Source: Monosporascus cannonballus | Taxonomy: Eukaryota; Ascomycota; Sordariomycetes; Xylariales | Assembly (NCBI GenBank): GCA_004154925.1 | Contig: QJNS01000082.1 | Coordinates: 124,001 to 188,000, forward strand | Direction of reading: 5' to 3' | Length of the DNA stretch: 64,000 bases | Shown here: one piece after another, positions 51,101 through 62,200 of the stretch | Numbering within the stretch: the stretch's first letter is position 1 | Layout of the letters: each line of letters starts with the position of its first letter | Position numbers and translations under genes: made by a program | The notes under the pieces: model-generated | What the model was told of the DNA's origin: nothing | Databases searched by the model: none | Seen by the model: only the letters and a program-made list of their open reading frames with translations

Positions 51101-53536
51101 ACCTTTAAGATAAAATACGAAGTATTTAAATATTTGGTTATATTAATAAGATTTACGAACGTATTAATAACTTTTTAACAAATAATAAATTATATATTAC
51201 GAAGATAGTTCGATATTTTCGTTATATATTATTTTAAAAATATTTTTATCTTTTTAAAATCGGAAAAAATATATATAACGTATATTTATAAAATTCTTTG
51301 AGCTTTATAAAACATGAAGTTATTTGTTAACGCAAAAAGAAAAATTGATTCTATATATAAAAAATAAAATATTTAGGACATATTATTACCCCAAAATATA
51401 TTATGATCAACTTTAAGAAAATCGTTATAATTATAAAATAATAAACGCTAACGACAGTTAAAAAAATATAGATATTCCCTAAATTCGCCAATTACTATAA
51501 AAAACTTATTCGTAATTTTAATAAAACAGCTATATCCCTAATAAATCTTACGAAAAAAAAAGAATTTAAATGGACGCCGAATGCGGAAAAAGTATTTCGG
51601 GATATTAAAAATATAATTATTAACGAATTAATATTAATTATATATAATTTAAACCGTTCCGTTAAGCTAAAAACCGATATTTCGGATTACGTATTAAGCG
51701 TAAAAATTAAATAACGAAATAATTAAAACAAATTATACCTTATTGTATTTCTTTGTACAAATTAAACAAAACCGAATATAATTATGGTATTTGAAATAAG
51801 GAATTTATGGCTATTATTATGGTGTTTCGAAAATTTAGATATTTCCTAAAGGGTAATTTATATCAAATTAAGGTTTATACGGATTATCAAAATTTTACCT
51901 AATTTATTACGACTAAGAAATGTACAGAACGATAATTTCGTTACGCAGAAAAATTAGCGAACTTCGATTTCGTTATTATTTATAAGAAAAATTTAAAAAA
52001 CGGCAAAAGAAATATTTTAAATAAGTAATTAAATTTCGAAATAAATTGGTTAAAATTAGCCATATATTTTTAATATTATTATAAGAAAATATTTACGTTT
52101 ACCACAAATTACGACGATTCGGGCATTATCAAATAATATATATCAAAAAATCTAGCAATATAACGATAATTTTCTAAGAAATCAAAAAATAAATAAAATG
52201 CAAGTTCTAAAACAATACCAGAAAGATTTAGTATAAAAAATATATAAACATTAATTATACGAATATCTAGGGATGTATAAAACCTTAAAATGCCTTCGGC
52301 GTACATACTTTTTTCTTAAAATAAAATTAATAATATAAAAAATTATACGGTAACACGATATTTGCGCTAAAGTAAAAACTTAATAATATAAGCTATACGA
52401 AAAATTATAACCATGATTAATTGCAAAATAACCATAATATTTAGTTATATTCGACTTTATTACCAAATTTCCTATATTAAAGAATTTAGTTATAGAAATA
52501 TATTACGATATTATATTCGTAATCGTCGACCGATTTACGAAGTTTTCGTATTTCTTATTATATTATAAAGATATAAACGCCGAATAAATGATATATATAT
52601 TTTTTAAATATATTTTTAATATATACGAATTTTTAATAAAAATCAAATTAAATAAAGATTTAATATTCGTATTTAAATTTTGGCAAAGCCTTATAATATA
52701 GATCGGCCTAAATTATAAATAAATAAATAAATAAAATAAATAAATTAAATTTTAAAAATTTACTTCCGATATTATATTAATTATGAACAAAATAATTAAA
52801 TTGAAAAACTATTCATCGCGTAATTAACTTAACATATTAATTATTACGAAAATATTAAAATAATATTTACGAATATAAAATTTACTTTTATTTCGGAAAT
52901 TTATAAAAAAACATACGATAATGGCCTAATTAATATTAAAACAATTTTTATTTTAAAACAATTATAATAATTATATTAAAACATAAAAACAAAAATAAAA
53001 TTCGTATAAAACAAGATAAATAAATATTATTATCAGAAACAATTAAAAACATTAATTTTTAAAAAAGGAGACATAATTTCTTTTTGTTATAAAAAATATT
53101 TAAACGAAATAACCTAATAAAAAACTTAATTTTAAATATATCTGTTTATATAAAATTGCCAAAAAATCTAAAAAAATAATTACTAATTAAAACTTTTACC
53201 AAAAGTTAAATTATATTTAATTTTTAACGTTTTTTTTATTCGAATTAATAACAAATATAATTAAAATATATACGGCATATAAAAATATAGAAATTGAAAA
53301 AGAATAGGTATATAAAAAAATAAAACTTTTTAATATACGGAAACAAAACGGATTTACCTAATAATTAATTAAGTAAAAAAAATACCCGGATTTCGAAAAT
53401 ATCTAGGAACTTACTAAAAATCTTATTGGCGCCTAACGCCTATTAGAGAACTTTTATTAATAATAACGGAGCTACTCGAAATAATGGCATTTCAATCTAT
53501 AAGGTCTAAAGAAGGAAGCCTTTAGTCCACCGCGCT

Positions 53537-53761
53537 CTAGTTAATAACGTCTACCCCACCCGAAGCCTGTACCTCAACCACGGACTCTGACTCCAAACGC
53601 GCAAAAGCCTCGGATAAAGATTTTTCGGCCGCTAACTCTTCCTCTTTTAATCTTCTCGACTCTGCGATATGACGATTAATCATAGAAACAGGGACTTCTA
53701 TCCCGTCGCACGAACGTCCCCGACGGACGTACTTCTTATAACGAAAAACTCCGTTTATCAT
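53537..53761 (-). CDS. Antisense 74-codon ORF in element C, unmutated island
   Basis: The minus-strand frame runs from ATG 53761 to TAG 53537 and encodes a basic start MINGVFRYKKYVRRGRSC followed by a charged helical stretch HIAESRRLKEEELAAEKSL. It lies between the end of pol and the 3' LTR of a plus-strand element, so it is antisense. The 53510-53765 stretch has balanced GC whereas both sides are strongly AT-rich, and the frame has no stop. Its position matches the antisense ORF of copy A (37354-37773). No known domain; whether it is expressed is unknown. Confidence 0.5.
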   Translation of the reverse strand: MINGVFRYKKYVRRGRSCDGIEVPVSMINRHIAESRRLKEEELAAEKSLSEAFARLESESVVEVQASGGVDVIN

Positions 53762-53968
53762 TTGGTAATTAAGCTGCCGAACAAAATAAAAAAAATAAAG
53801 TATCGCGTCAAAACTTTCGAGTTTAATTAAATTAACTAGTGTAAGTCGTTATTCGGATTTGCAAAAACGACATTTAAATATATCGGAAAATATATTAAAC
53901 GGATATAAAAAGCTTATCGAAAAGAAAAAGAAAATTTTAAAAGCAAGATTTGTAAAAAAGGAAAATCG

Positions 53969-54371
53969 TATTATAACCTAACGAACCACGGTTTCCAGAA
54001 ACGGTTTATTATAATTTAATTATAAGTACGCGGTAAGGCGGATTACGTAATAAATTATTAACTTATTAGTAATAAGCCAATAAGCCGGATTATTAATTTA
54101 TTAATAATAAGCTAATAAGCCGGATTACTAATTTATTGGTAGTAATCTAGTTAATAAAATAAGATATATATACTTATTAATTCTATAACTTAAATAGTTT
54201 TAATTTGCAACATTTATTAATATTAATCGTTTGCAATACGTTTCTGCACCCTTAATATTAAAAGACGTAATACGATTATTATATTTATTGCTTAAATTCC
54301 TACGATACTCCTGCTAACATAAACCCGTCGACTTAAGGTTTAATAGTTGGTTAAACCGCCAAGTCGTCACA
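53969..54371 (+). repeat. 3' LTR of element C
   Basis: Starts TATTATAACC, the RIP-altered form of the family start, and ends AAGTCGTCACA. It is full length (403 bp) and differs from the 5' LTR almost only by transitions. Confidence 0.88.
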
Positions 54372-54376
54372 TATTC

Positions 54377-55136
54377 TCTAGATAATCTCTTATAACGGGC
54401 TCGAACTAATCCAAAGCTTTTCCCATAAAGAAGGCCGTTATAGCCAAAATCTTGTTAGCAGGTTTTTTTAGGTTTTGGAACCGGAGATATGTTCGTATCT
54501 GGGTAAAAAAACTCTGGATATTTTTTTTCCATCGTAAGGTTGGGGTTTTTTAGCTTTATGCTTTACCACAACCGTACGGGTTGAAATGGCCTTAACCTAG
54601 TTCGCAAATTATTAAATCTGATCCTTAAGCTCCTTAATCTTAGCCTAGAATTAAGCAGCTGCGGATAGTTAAATACTGGTCGACATTTTGATTAAAACGG
54701 ATATTATTCAAAATCTAACGATATTACTAAATAAAAGCTTGTAACGTATAACGGTTAAAAGGTTTAACTAATTATTAAACCTAAGTTATATAGGTTTACA
54801 TTAGCAAAAATATCATAGAAATTTGAATAATAAAATAATTAATTATATTTTTTAATACTAAAGGTATTTTATATAACAGGTTACTGGTATTAATAAATGT
54901 TGTAAGCTGCTACTATCAAAATATTAGAATTAATAATCGTATATATCCTTTTTCTGTATTTTAATAATTAATCCTAATCACTAACATTTCGTTAATCCTG
55001 ATCTCTCTGGATTAATAGTATTTATCAATGATTGGTAACCAGCTACTGATCACTCGTCACGTGACTTCGACCCACTTAGGTCCTGTTTTGGTCCTAGCAA
55101 TCGTTTCCGAGACCCTTCCTTGGTTAGGTCATAACA
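54377..55136 (-). mobile_element. Gypsy copy B, gag start and 5' LTR
   Basis: This segment continues copy B beyond element C. Gag reads FQNLKKPANKILAITAFFMG and runs up to the insertion point, matching the gag of element D. The LTR at 54747-55136 starts on the minus strand with TGTTATGACC and contains a CACGTGAC site and GATCA-type units. To its right lies the 3' part of another LTR. Confidence 0.8.
54747..55136 (-). repeat. 5' LTR of copy B
   Basis: Bounded by TATAACGG on the left and GGTCATAACA on the right. The outer third (about 55000-55136) is GC-balanced; the inner part is mutated. Confidence 0.8.
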
Positions 55137-55230
55137 AGTTACTTCATTGCTCAGATTCCCACGATACTCCTACCAATATAAACCTGTACGACTTAGGTTT
55201 AATAGTTGGTTAAACTCCTTAGCCGTCACA
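55137..55230 (+). repeat. 3' end of a plus-strand LTR, cut by copy B
   Basis: Matches the last 95 bp of the family LTR (AATATAAACCTGTACGACTT ... AGCCGTCACA) with little RIP. Copy B's LTR abuts it at AGTTA, so B inserted into this LTR. The left half of the LTR is not seen next to B. Confidence 0.7.
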
Positions 55231-55825
55231 AAATACCTGTTTAAAATAATAACGAGAATAAAGGTTTTGTCAAATATAATAAACCTCAAAGAATTAATTT
55301 AATTTGCTAGAATTAAAGCGTTAATCCGTTTACGAACGCGAAATTTTTTAATATAATAAAATATTATGGGGAGAAAATAAGCAAAAATATTTATGAGAAA
55401 AGTTTTTCGAAAGGAAATTACGAAAAGACAAAATCGTATTATAACCAAATAAGTTTAAATTTTGAAAATATTTACTTTCAGACCAAAATAGGATATAAAT
55501 AAATCGGGTTACATAATTAGCTTAAAGGGTTTAAAAGGTTTAATACTTTAAGCTGGCTAAGTTAGAGTAAAGGTTTAAAAGGCTTAAAAAGCTCAAAGAT
55601 TTAAGCCGTTGAAATTTAGTAAATTAAGATTAAAATATATATACTTATTATTTTTATAATTTAAATAATAGCAGCTTATAATACATAACTTCGTTACGTA
55701 ATCATTTTTGCAATTACGAAGCGTGAATAATAATTTAATTAATTATTTAAATTTTTAAAATACTTTTACTAATATAAACTCGTCGACTTAGATTTAATAG
55801 TTGGTTAAGAAGCCTAACCGTTATA
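55231..55825 (+). mobile_element. Gypsy element E: 3' internal end and 3' LTR
   Basis: The LTR at 55437-55825 starts TATTATAACC after the same internal end (AAAATCG) as in element C, and ends CCTAACCGTTATA. The preceding 206 bp are the internal 3' end. The U3 core holds imperfect GGTTTAAAAG units. Confidence 0.7.
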
Positions 55826-56317
55826 TATAAATATAACTATTTTTATTAACAGCTATTTTATTCTCGTTCTAAACCTTTAAATCCTTTTATCGCTTTAATA
55901 TCTTTAACATTATGGCGAAATATTTTTATACCGCAACGACGAAAAATCTACCACTATTTTTAAAACAATGTAGTTTATTAATAGTTATATATAACTTTTT
56001 TCGAGGCTGTTTTCCATTAATTTATAAATAATCCTGTTCGTAAAAAAATCCCTATATTTAATGTTATATATATTAAATATATTGCACGCACTTTTCGGAA
56101 TAGCGAAAGACTTTATACTTTATATCTTCCTTTTTGTAATAGAAATAAAAAATATATCGAAACTAAAACAAATAACGCGCCTTAATAGAAAACCGTAACT
56201 ACACTTACAAAAACGAATATTTTTAATAAAATATGAGATGATAAAATACAGACTAAAAGATACGAAAATACTTACAAATTTTTAAAACAAAAATCCGATA
56301 AAATAGTAATCATACTA
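55826..56317. other. AT-rich sequence, no assignable feature
   Basis: No gag or pol motif could be read; probably internal sequence of a further element. Confidence 0.4.
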
Positions 56318-56706
56318 TAATATAACGGATTTCACATATTTAAAAACAGTTCGAAACTAAGAAAATTAAATAATATTTAAAAACGAAAATTACGTAACCG
56401 GCTTAAACAACTTAGAAACCTTAGCATCTTAAATTAATCGTATTAAAAAAACTTAAAAAGTTTAAATAATTTAAGAAAACCGACATAAAAATTTTAAGCT
56501 AAGATATAGATATATCTGTTAGTTTTTTCTTATAATTTAAATAATATTAGCTTGTAATAATAATTAATTTCTTGAAATACTTTTAATACTTTGCTACTAT
56601 TAAATATAACTAATGTTATACTTATTGCTTACTTTTTTGCTATATAATTACTAATATAAACCGCACGACTAGATTTAATAATTGGTTAGACCTTTTGGCT
56701 GTTATA
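56318..56706 (+). repeat. RIP-saturated LTR of the same gypsy family
   Basis: The 3' part (AATATAAACCGCACGACTAG ... GGCTGTTATA) aligns with the family LTR end; the start near 56318 is approximate. It is either a solo LTR or the 3' LTR of a mostly unrecognisable element. Confidence 0.6.
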
Positions 56707-56818
56707 GCTAACAGAGGTTTTAAAAAATGCTTTCTTTTAACATTTTTAACTGCTGTAATAATCTTTATTAAAAATGTTCATTATAATGTTTCATATAAAA
56801 AAATACACTGTTATAGGA

Positions 56819-57242
56819 ACAGGGGTTCCTTCTTGGAGAACACGGCCTTTGAGGCCTAGTGAGAACCCACTACGGCTAAACGCCGGGTAGAAAAGCTTGG
56901 CCTCTGGTGTGATCTAGTTGATCTAGGTGATCTAAGTAATCTGGGACTAGATCACGTAAATCACATAGATCACATAGATCCACGACACACTCATTGAAAA
57001 ACGGATGGATATATAATGAACCAATTCCTTATATAAATAGCATCTACTTAGTTTCGCTCCTTAGCTATCAATTTAAGCCTATAGCTAAAGGCAGCCGTTT
57101 TTTACAATGGGAAGAGTCTTTAAATCTATTTAACGAACAGACCCCTAATGAATTATTCCTCGCCCTATTGTTACCTGCAAATCAAGACCCTATTTCGAAT
57201 ACTGCTCATATCTCTAGGTGGATGTATAACAGGTTTGTTACA
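56819..57242 (+). repeat. Solo LTR with target duplication
   Basis: The 424-bp LTR runs from TGTTATAGGAACAGGGG to GTTTGTTACA and aligns end to end with the LTR at 2365-2783 in opposite orientation. Flanks are TACAC (56814-56818) and CACAC (57243-57247), a 5-bp duplication with one C/T difference. No internal sequence of that element is attached, so recombination between two LTRs is the simplest origin. Mutation is light. ORF 56994-57272 lies within the LTR and is not considered a gene. Confidence 0.8.
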
Positions 57243-57855
57243 CACACGTTCTTTTTAATAACCTTTTTATAAAATTATTTTAAAGCAAGATATTAAGAAT
57301 TAAGAAAAAGGAATAATAAAAATATGTAAAAGTTAAAGATATTTTATACGAATTTTTATATAAAAACAAAGATTGAACAAGTCTTTAAGTTTTAATATAA
57401 GAATATACCTAGAAATGTTTTTATTAAGTTTCGGATTACAATACCGATTATATTACTTTTAAAAGTGGGTCTTTGAATATGTACTATAAGACAAAGTAAG
57501 TGAGAGATAGGTAATTTTAATACTTAGTTTAAAAGTGATTTTTTAAAATCTATTTTAAAAACTAAAAAAAAATTATTATACAGTTGAACGAAATAAAATT
57601 AATCGCATATATTAAAATAATATATCTTTGTATATATAAAGGCCTTTTTTAATATTAAAAAAATTGTTTTATATTTTCTTATTTTTACCGATTTATTAAA
57701 CATAAATATAAAAATATTTTAGTACTCTACTAGTAAATTCGTAGAATTCTTATCGTTAATATATAATTTTATTTATAAAATATTATTTTTTTCATATTAA
57801 ATATTTTAATATTTTCATTTTAATAATCAAAATGTTGTTTTATATTATTTTAAAA
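57243..57855. other. AT-rich spacer
   Basis: No feature beyond high AT content. The switch to GC-balanced DNA at 57,856 is abrupt. Confidence 0.5.
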
Positions 57856-58616
57856 AAACCCACCCGTTCGGTAAGGTACGTATAAGTGTACTCTGGGATA
57901 CCGGTACTATGCAGCATGTGCCAAGATTGTATGAAGCCCTATGCAGCCATAATTAACACATTGTTTCAGAGGGAGGGTACAGCGCATCATAGAGCTAACG
58001 TGATACTCATCGTACGAGAGGTTGCTCGCCGCCTCGGCGCACTCCGCTTGCTCCTAAGTGCTGGCGCCTATTACGGCTCCTCGAGCAGTCTTGGCTCCGA
58101 CAGCCTCATAGGTGGAATTTGCAAGCGGCTTCGGCCGGAAAACGGGCGGCCCCTGTAACTAAAGCCGCGGAGAATTCAAAAAAGCGGGACGATAGGTCTT
58201 CATCAATAGTGCCTTGCTTGGCAATACAGGGACGAGGCAAAATGTCCTGCTCTGCATACAGCGCCTTCGGATCGCAGACAAGACGGAGGCCGAGGACATG
58301 GGCGCCCCTCGTGTAAGGCAGTTGGTTAAGCACGGTACCGACAAAGTCCCCTTCGCCGTAGTAATCTTCGAACGCATGTTGTCAGACTGCAACATTATAG
58401 GTTGTGCACCTCGGCTAGCGAGGGTGTTGCGATACAATGGCCCTCGTTTATCGGCGTTTCCATAGCTCCAAGGCTTCAGGGCTTCCAGGGCATTATTCTC
58501 TCCGCCGCAGCGGATGCGCACGGGCTGCATGGCGCGCTTAACTTTACGTTCCTATTTGGGACGAGCCAAGATCCGATGCGGCAATCGGTTCTAACGTATG
58601 AGACCCTGCATCACAC
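57856..58616 (-). pseudogene. Small GC island with decayed coding sequence
   Basis: The minus strand reads HAFEDYYGEGDFVGTVLNQL followed by LPYTRGAHVLGLRLVCDPKA and ARFPAEAACKFHL (about 58106-58370), a stretch that looks protein-coding. Upstream it is closed by a TGA and downstream by a stop at 58106. The plus-strand frame 57886-58158 and minus-strand frame 58159-58530 are alternatives with no clear domain. The family is not recognised. The island is bounded by AT-rich DNA on the left and the copia LTR on the right. Confidence 0.35.
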
Positions 58617-59205
58617 ACAGAAGCATATAACTGAAGAAAAGGTGTATTAAAGGTTGCATGACCTCTAGAAGGTCCTCTGTAAAAGGTGAAGGTGGTGAAC
58701 CCTCCTTAAATACATATAAAAACAATGGTACCCAAGAGATAATGATACCGGATTAACCGAAGCAATTTCCACTGGCTTGTTAGTTAACTAAGCCATGGCG
58801 TAGCTAGGTTTAACATATCCCCCTAGCTGCTAGGAACTAATAGCTAAAGCTTTTATAATATTAAGTAATTGCCCAAAAAGGAAATACCGTGGTGATTAAC
58901 TTTTAACAAATAATAAATAAAATACAAAAACGGAAATAAAAAAAGGTAATTAACATCTTAATTAATTGAGGAAATTATTTAAGATGCCAGAATTTCTGAC
59001 CGGATTCGAACCCATGTTTTTAGGTGTTAAAATCTGACGTTATACCATTAGATTACAAAAATTTTATAAGAAAGCCTTTTTACTGACCTTACCTTTAAGG
59101 TCGTCTAAGAACGAAGGTAGTAATAACTTATAAGGAAAAAAACGATAAAAAGGAAACGGGGGCAATAATTTTTTGTTACTGGGTAACGTTTAAGATAAAT
59201 TAATT
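58617..59205 (-). repeat. 3' LTR of the second copia copy
   Basis: Aligns with 12540-13108. The stretch 58617-58900 is lightly mutated, the rest heavily. Confidence 0.7.
58991..59061 (-). ncRNA. Damaged tRNA-like unit in copia LTR
   Basis: Homologue of the unit at 12895-12965. The B box GGTTCGAATCC is intact, while the A box (TAATCTAATGG) and anticodon arm carry C-to-T and G-to-A changes. The acceptor stem no longer pairs. Confidence 0.45.
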
Positions 59206-62200
59206 TTTCCTTGGTTTCCTTTAGCCTTAAAGTAATATCCCGAAAATTTAATAACTTAATGAATTTTTAATATTATTGGAGTTTTAAAGGTTTAATTAAG
59301 TTATTTGTTATTATGGTATTAATAAGCGTTTATTCGATTTTTACCTCTTTTATTACGTGGGCTTTACAAAGCTAATAATTATAAATATTTACGTATTTTA
59401 GTTTCGTAATTAGGTATATAGTTTTTTTCATAATTAACCGTATTATTTGCTTATTATTTACTTAAATAATTAAATTTTTACTTAACTTTAACCTAGTAAT
59501 ATTAAATAATCTTAATATAAAAAAGCTGTTTTTACGATTTGTAATAAGGTTAGTAACTTAACCTCCGTATTCGAAATAATAATTATATTTTATTTATTAG
59601 CCTTTTATATAATAAGGTTATCGAAAAATAATAATACGAATTTTTAAAAGTTTTTTCGATTAGGGTTATTTGCGAAAAGAACGTTATTCGCATATAAAAA
59701 CGATTATATGTTAAGATTTTCGTTATTTTCGAATTTTAAGATTAAAGTACGTATAAAATAAACATAAAAAATAATTTTATTAATAATGTTAAGGTACGTA
59801 AGGCTTGAAATCTTGCAATCATAAAATAAATAAGAAATAGTTTTAGCTAAGTCCGGGCGAATAGTAATAATTCCGTATAATAAATTTTCGACTTTTTCGA
59901 AATACAGCTTTTTTAATATTACCGACGTTTTGCCTTAATATTTTTTAGGACCCTTTTATTTAAAGATTTTAAAATAACATTTTTTAAATTTAAATAAATG
60001 AAAATATATATATAATTATTTAAATAAATATTTTATAATAATTATAACTTTTTAATTACATAATTTTGCAAAATACATATTTTAAAGAATTATTATAAAC
60101 TCCTTAAATAGTTAATATAAAAACGTTATATTAATTTTATAAAAGTATTTTTAATTAGTATTATATTATAAAGTTTATATATTATAATTATATTGTTAAC
60201 GTAAAAACATAACGTTAATTAATTATTAATTATAATATATAGGTTATTTAAAATAAATTTTAATTTTATTTCCTTTAATTTTGCCGTTATTGTAAAAATA
60301 ATAAATGCCTTAAGCCGTATAAAGTTTTTTAAATCTTTAAATAAAAGCTCGGATATACGAATCTTTATAGGAAATATATATATATTAATTTATTAAAATT
60401 CTTATGTAAAAATATATTAACGGTATTAAATTAAAAAAATTTAAGGTTAAATCGGGTTGTAATAATTATAAATATATGGAAAGTTCTGCTTATTAATATA
60501 AAAATATAAGGGTTAAAGTTTTTACGGAATTAAAGGTTATTATAGATAATAATTTTAACTTTAAATTTTTAGAATATTCCTATTTATTAAATTTATATAT
60601 AAATATTTGTATTAATATAAAAGTATTATTAAAATTTATGTTTTAAATCGTTTTTTGTAATAAGGTAATAGTAATTAATTACTTTATCTAATATATTTAA
60701 TTTAATTTTTTAATATAATTATTTTTTAATTTTTGACATATTTATATTATATAACTTTTTGTTAATTTTTGGGGGTAGCAGGAAAATTAACATAATATAG
60801 GCGATTATGCTTAATTACAGTCGAAAAAATAATATTAAAAGCGGTAAAATACACATTGCGTTTTCTGAATTTTAACTTATAATTAATATTGGCCGAAAAT
60901 AAGTTTTTTTTTTCCCGTTTTGCGTTCCGGAATTAATAATAATTAATTAATTTAGGAAGTTTAATTCGGTACAGCGTTACCGTACTTAAGAAAAATCTGG
61001 TAATACATTTTGAATTTTATCCGATAATAATATATAATATTGCTAAAAAAAATTTTAAAGGCTAAAATAATTTTTGGTATAGGCAGATAAAGTTATATAA
61101 CCTTATATTCCGAATCGTTTGTTTTATTAAAGATACGGCTTAAGTTTTTTTCGAAATTATTATTAATTGTTAAATGAAAAGAATGTTTATTAAAATACGA
61201 ATTATAAGTTTTATTAACTTTTATCCTTTTAACGTTTTGTAAAAATCTTTGATTAAAAAATTTATAACTATTATAATAATATGATAAATATTTTTTTAAA
61301 TTCGTTTTGCTTTACCAATTTATTTACCTTTGTAATAATTTTTATTTTTAGGGGATTATTATTAAAAATATTTTTTAAATATTTTTAAAACAGTTATTAT
61401 TATAAATGGAATAAGAATATTATCGATTTGGTCGTTTAATTTTGCGATTTTAACCAAAAATTTCTTTTGTTCGCTTTAATATTTTTTCGTTTCGTTAAAA
61501 ATAACGTCCTTAACAGTAATAATATATCATTATAAAGAAATCCATATCCGATATATGTTATTCATTACGTATTTTATAAAGTAATTAATATATGTTTTAA
61601 GATTTATCTTTTTTAGGCATTTTGTACGCCGATAAATCATTTTCGTAAATATATAAACTTTTTATTCGAAAAAAATAATATTTATTATATTTACTTTAAA
61701 ACCTATTTCGGGAATAAATATTTTATCTTTTTTAATTAATTATTTATTAAATATTTGGATAAGGGTTTTTTAATCTAAAATTTGGATAAATATGTAATTA
61801 ACGATATATATAACTATTCTTATTATTTCCGGCCATAAGTTAGAAAAAAGGTTATTATTAATAATTAAATAATATGTTTTTATAATAATTACGCTTTTAA
61901 CGTATTTTTAAATGTTTATAAATTTTTTAATATATGGAAATAAGGGCTTATAAAAATATCTATATTAAGAAACCATTTTCCGAATATATTTCCGAAGAAT
62001 ATTTCGCTATTTGATATAATTGTTTTATTTTTGATATAAAATTATTTTTAAGGAAAATTATTATATTTAGTCAGGCGGTTAAAATATATTTTTTTATTTT
62101 AAAGTCTAATTAATCTTAGCCTTAATAATTAAATAAATAATAATTAACGTTTTTATACATTTATTGAAAATATCGTTAAATTCGAAAAAATTAATATATA

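Larger units (their letters stand above)
47862..54371 (+). mobile_element. Gypsy LTR element C, complete, nested in copy B
   Basis: A 6,510-bp plus-strand element with LTRs at 47862-48163 and 53969-54371, flanked by an exact 5-bp duplication TATTC (47857-47861 and 54372-54376). It interrupts gag of copy B after the block RDYLEN; removing C rejoins that frame. Inside, gag occupies about 48180-49300, reverse transcriptase shows FVLKKNRKLQLMINYR (about 50907-50954) and a damaged catalytic box YFKN (51230-51241), RNase H shows LKTDISDYVLSV (about 51660-51700), and integrase shows IFVIVDRFTKFSYFL (about 52500-52560). RIP has placed stops throughout. Confidence 0.92.
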
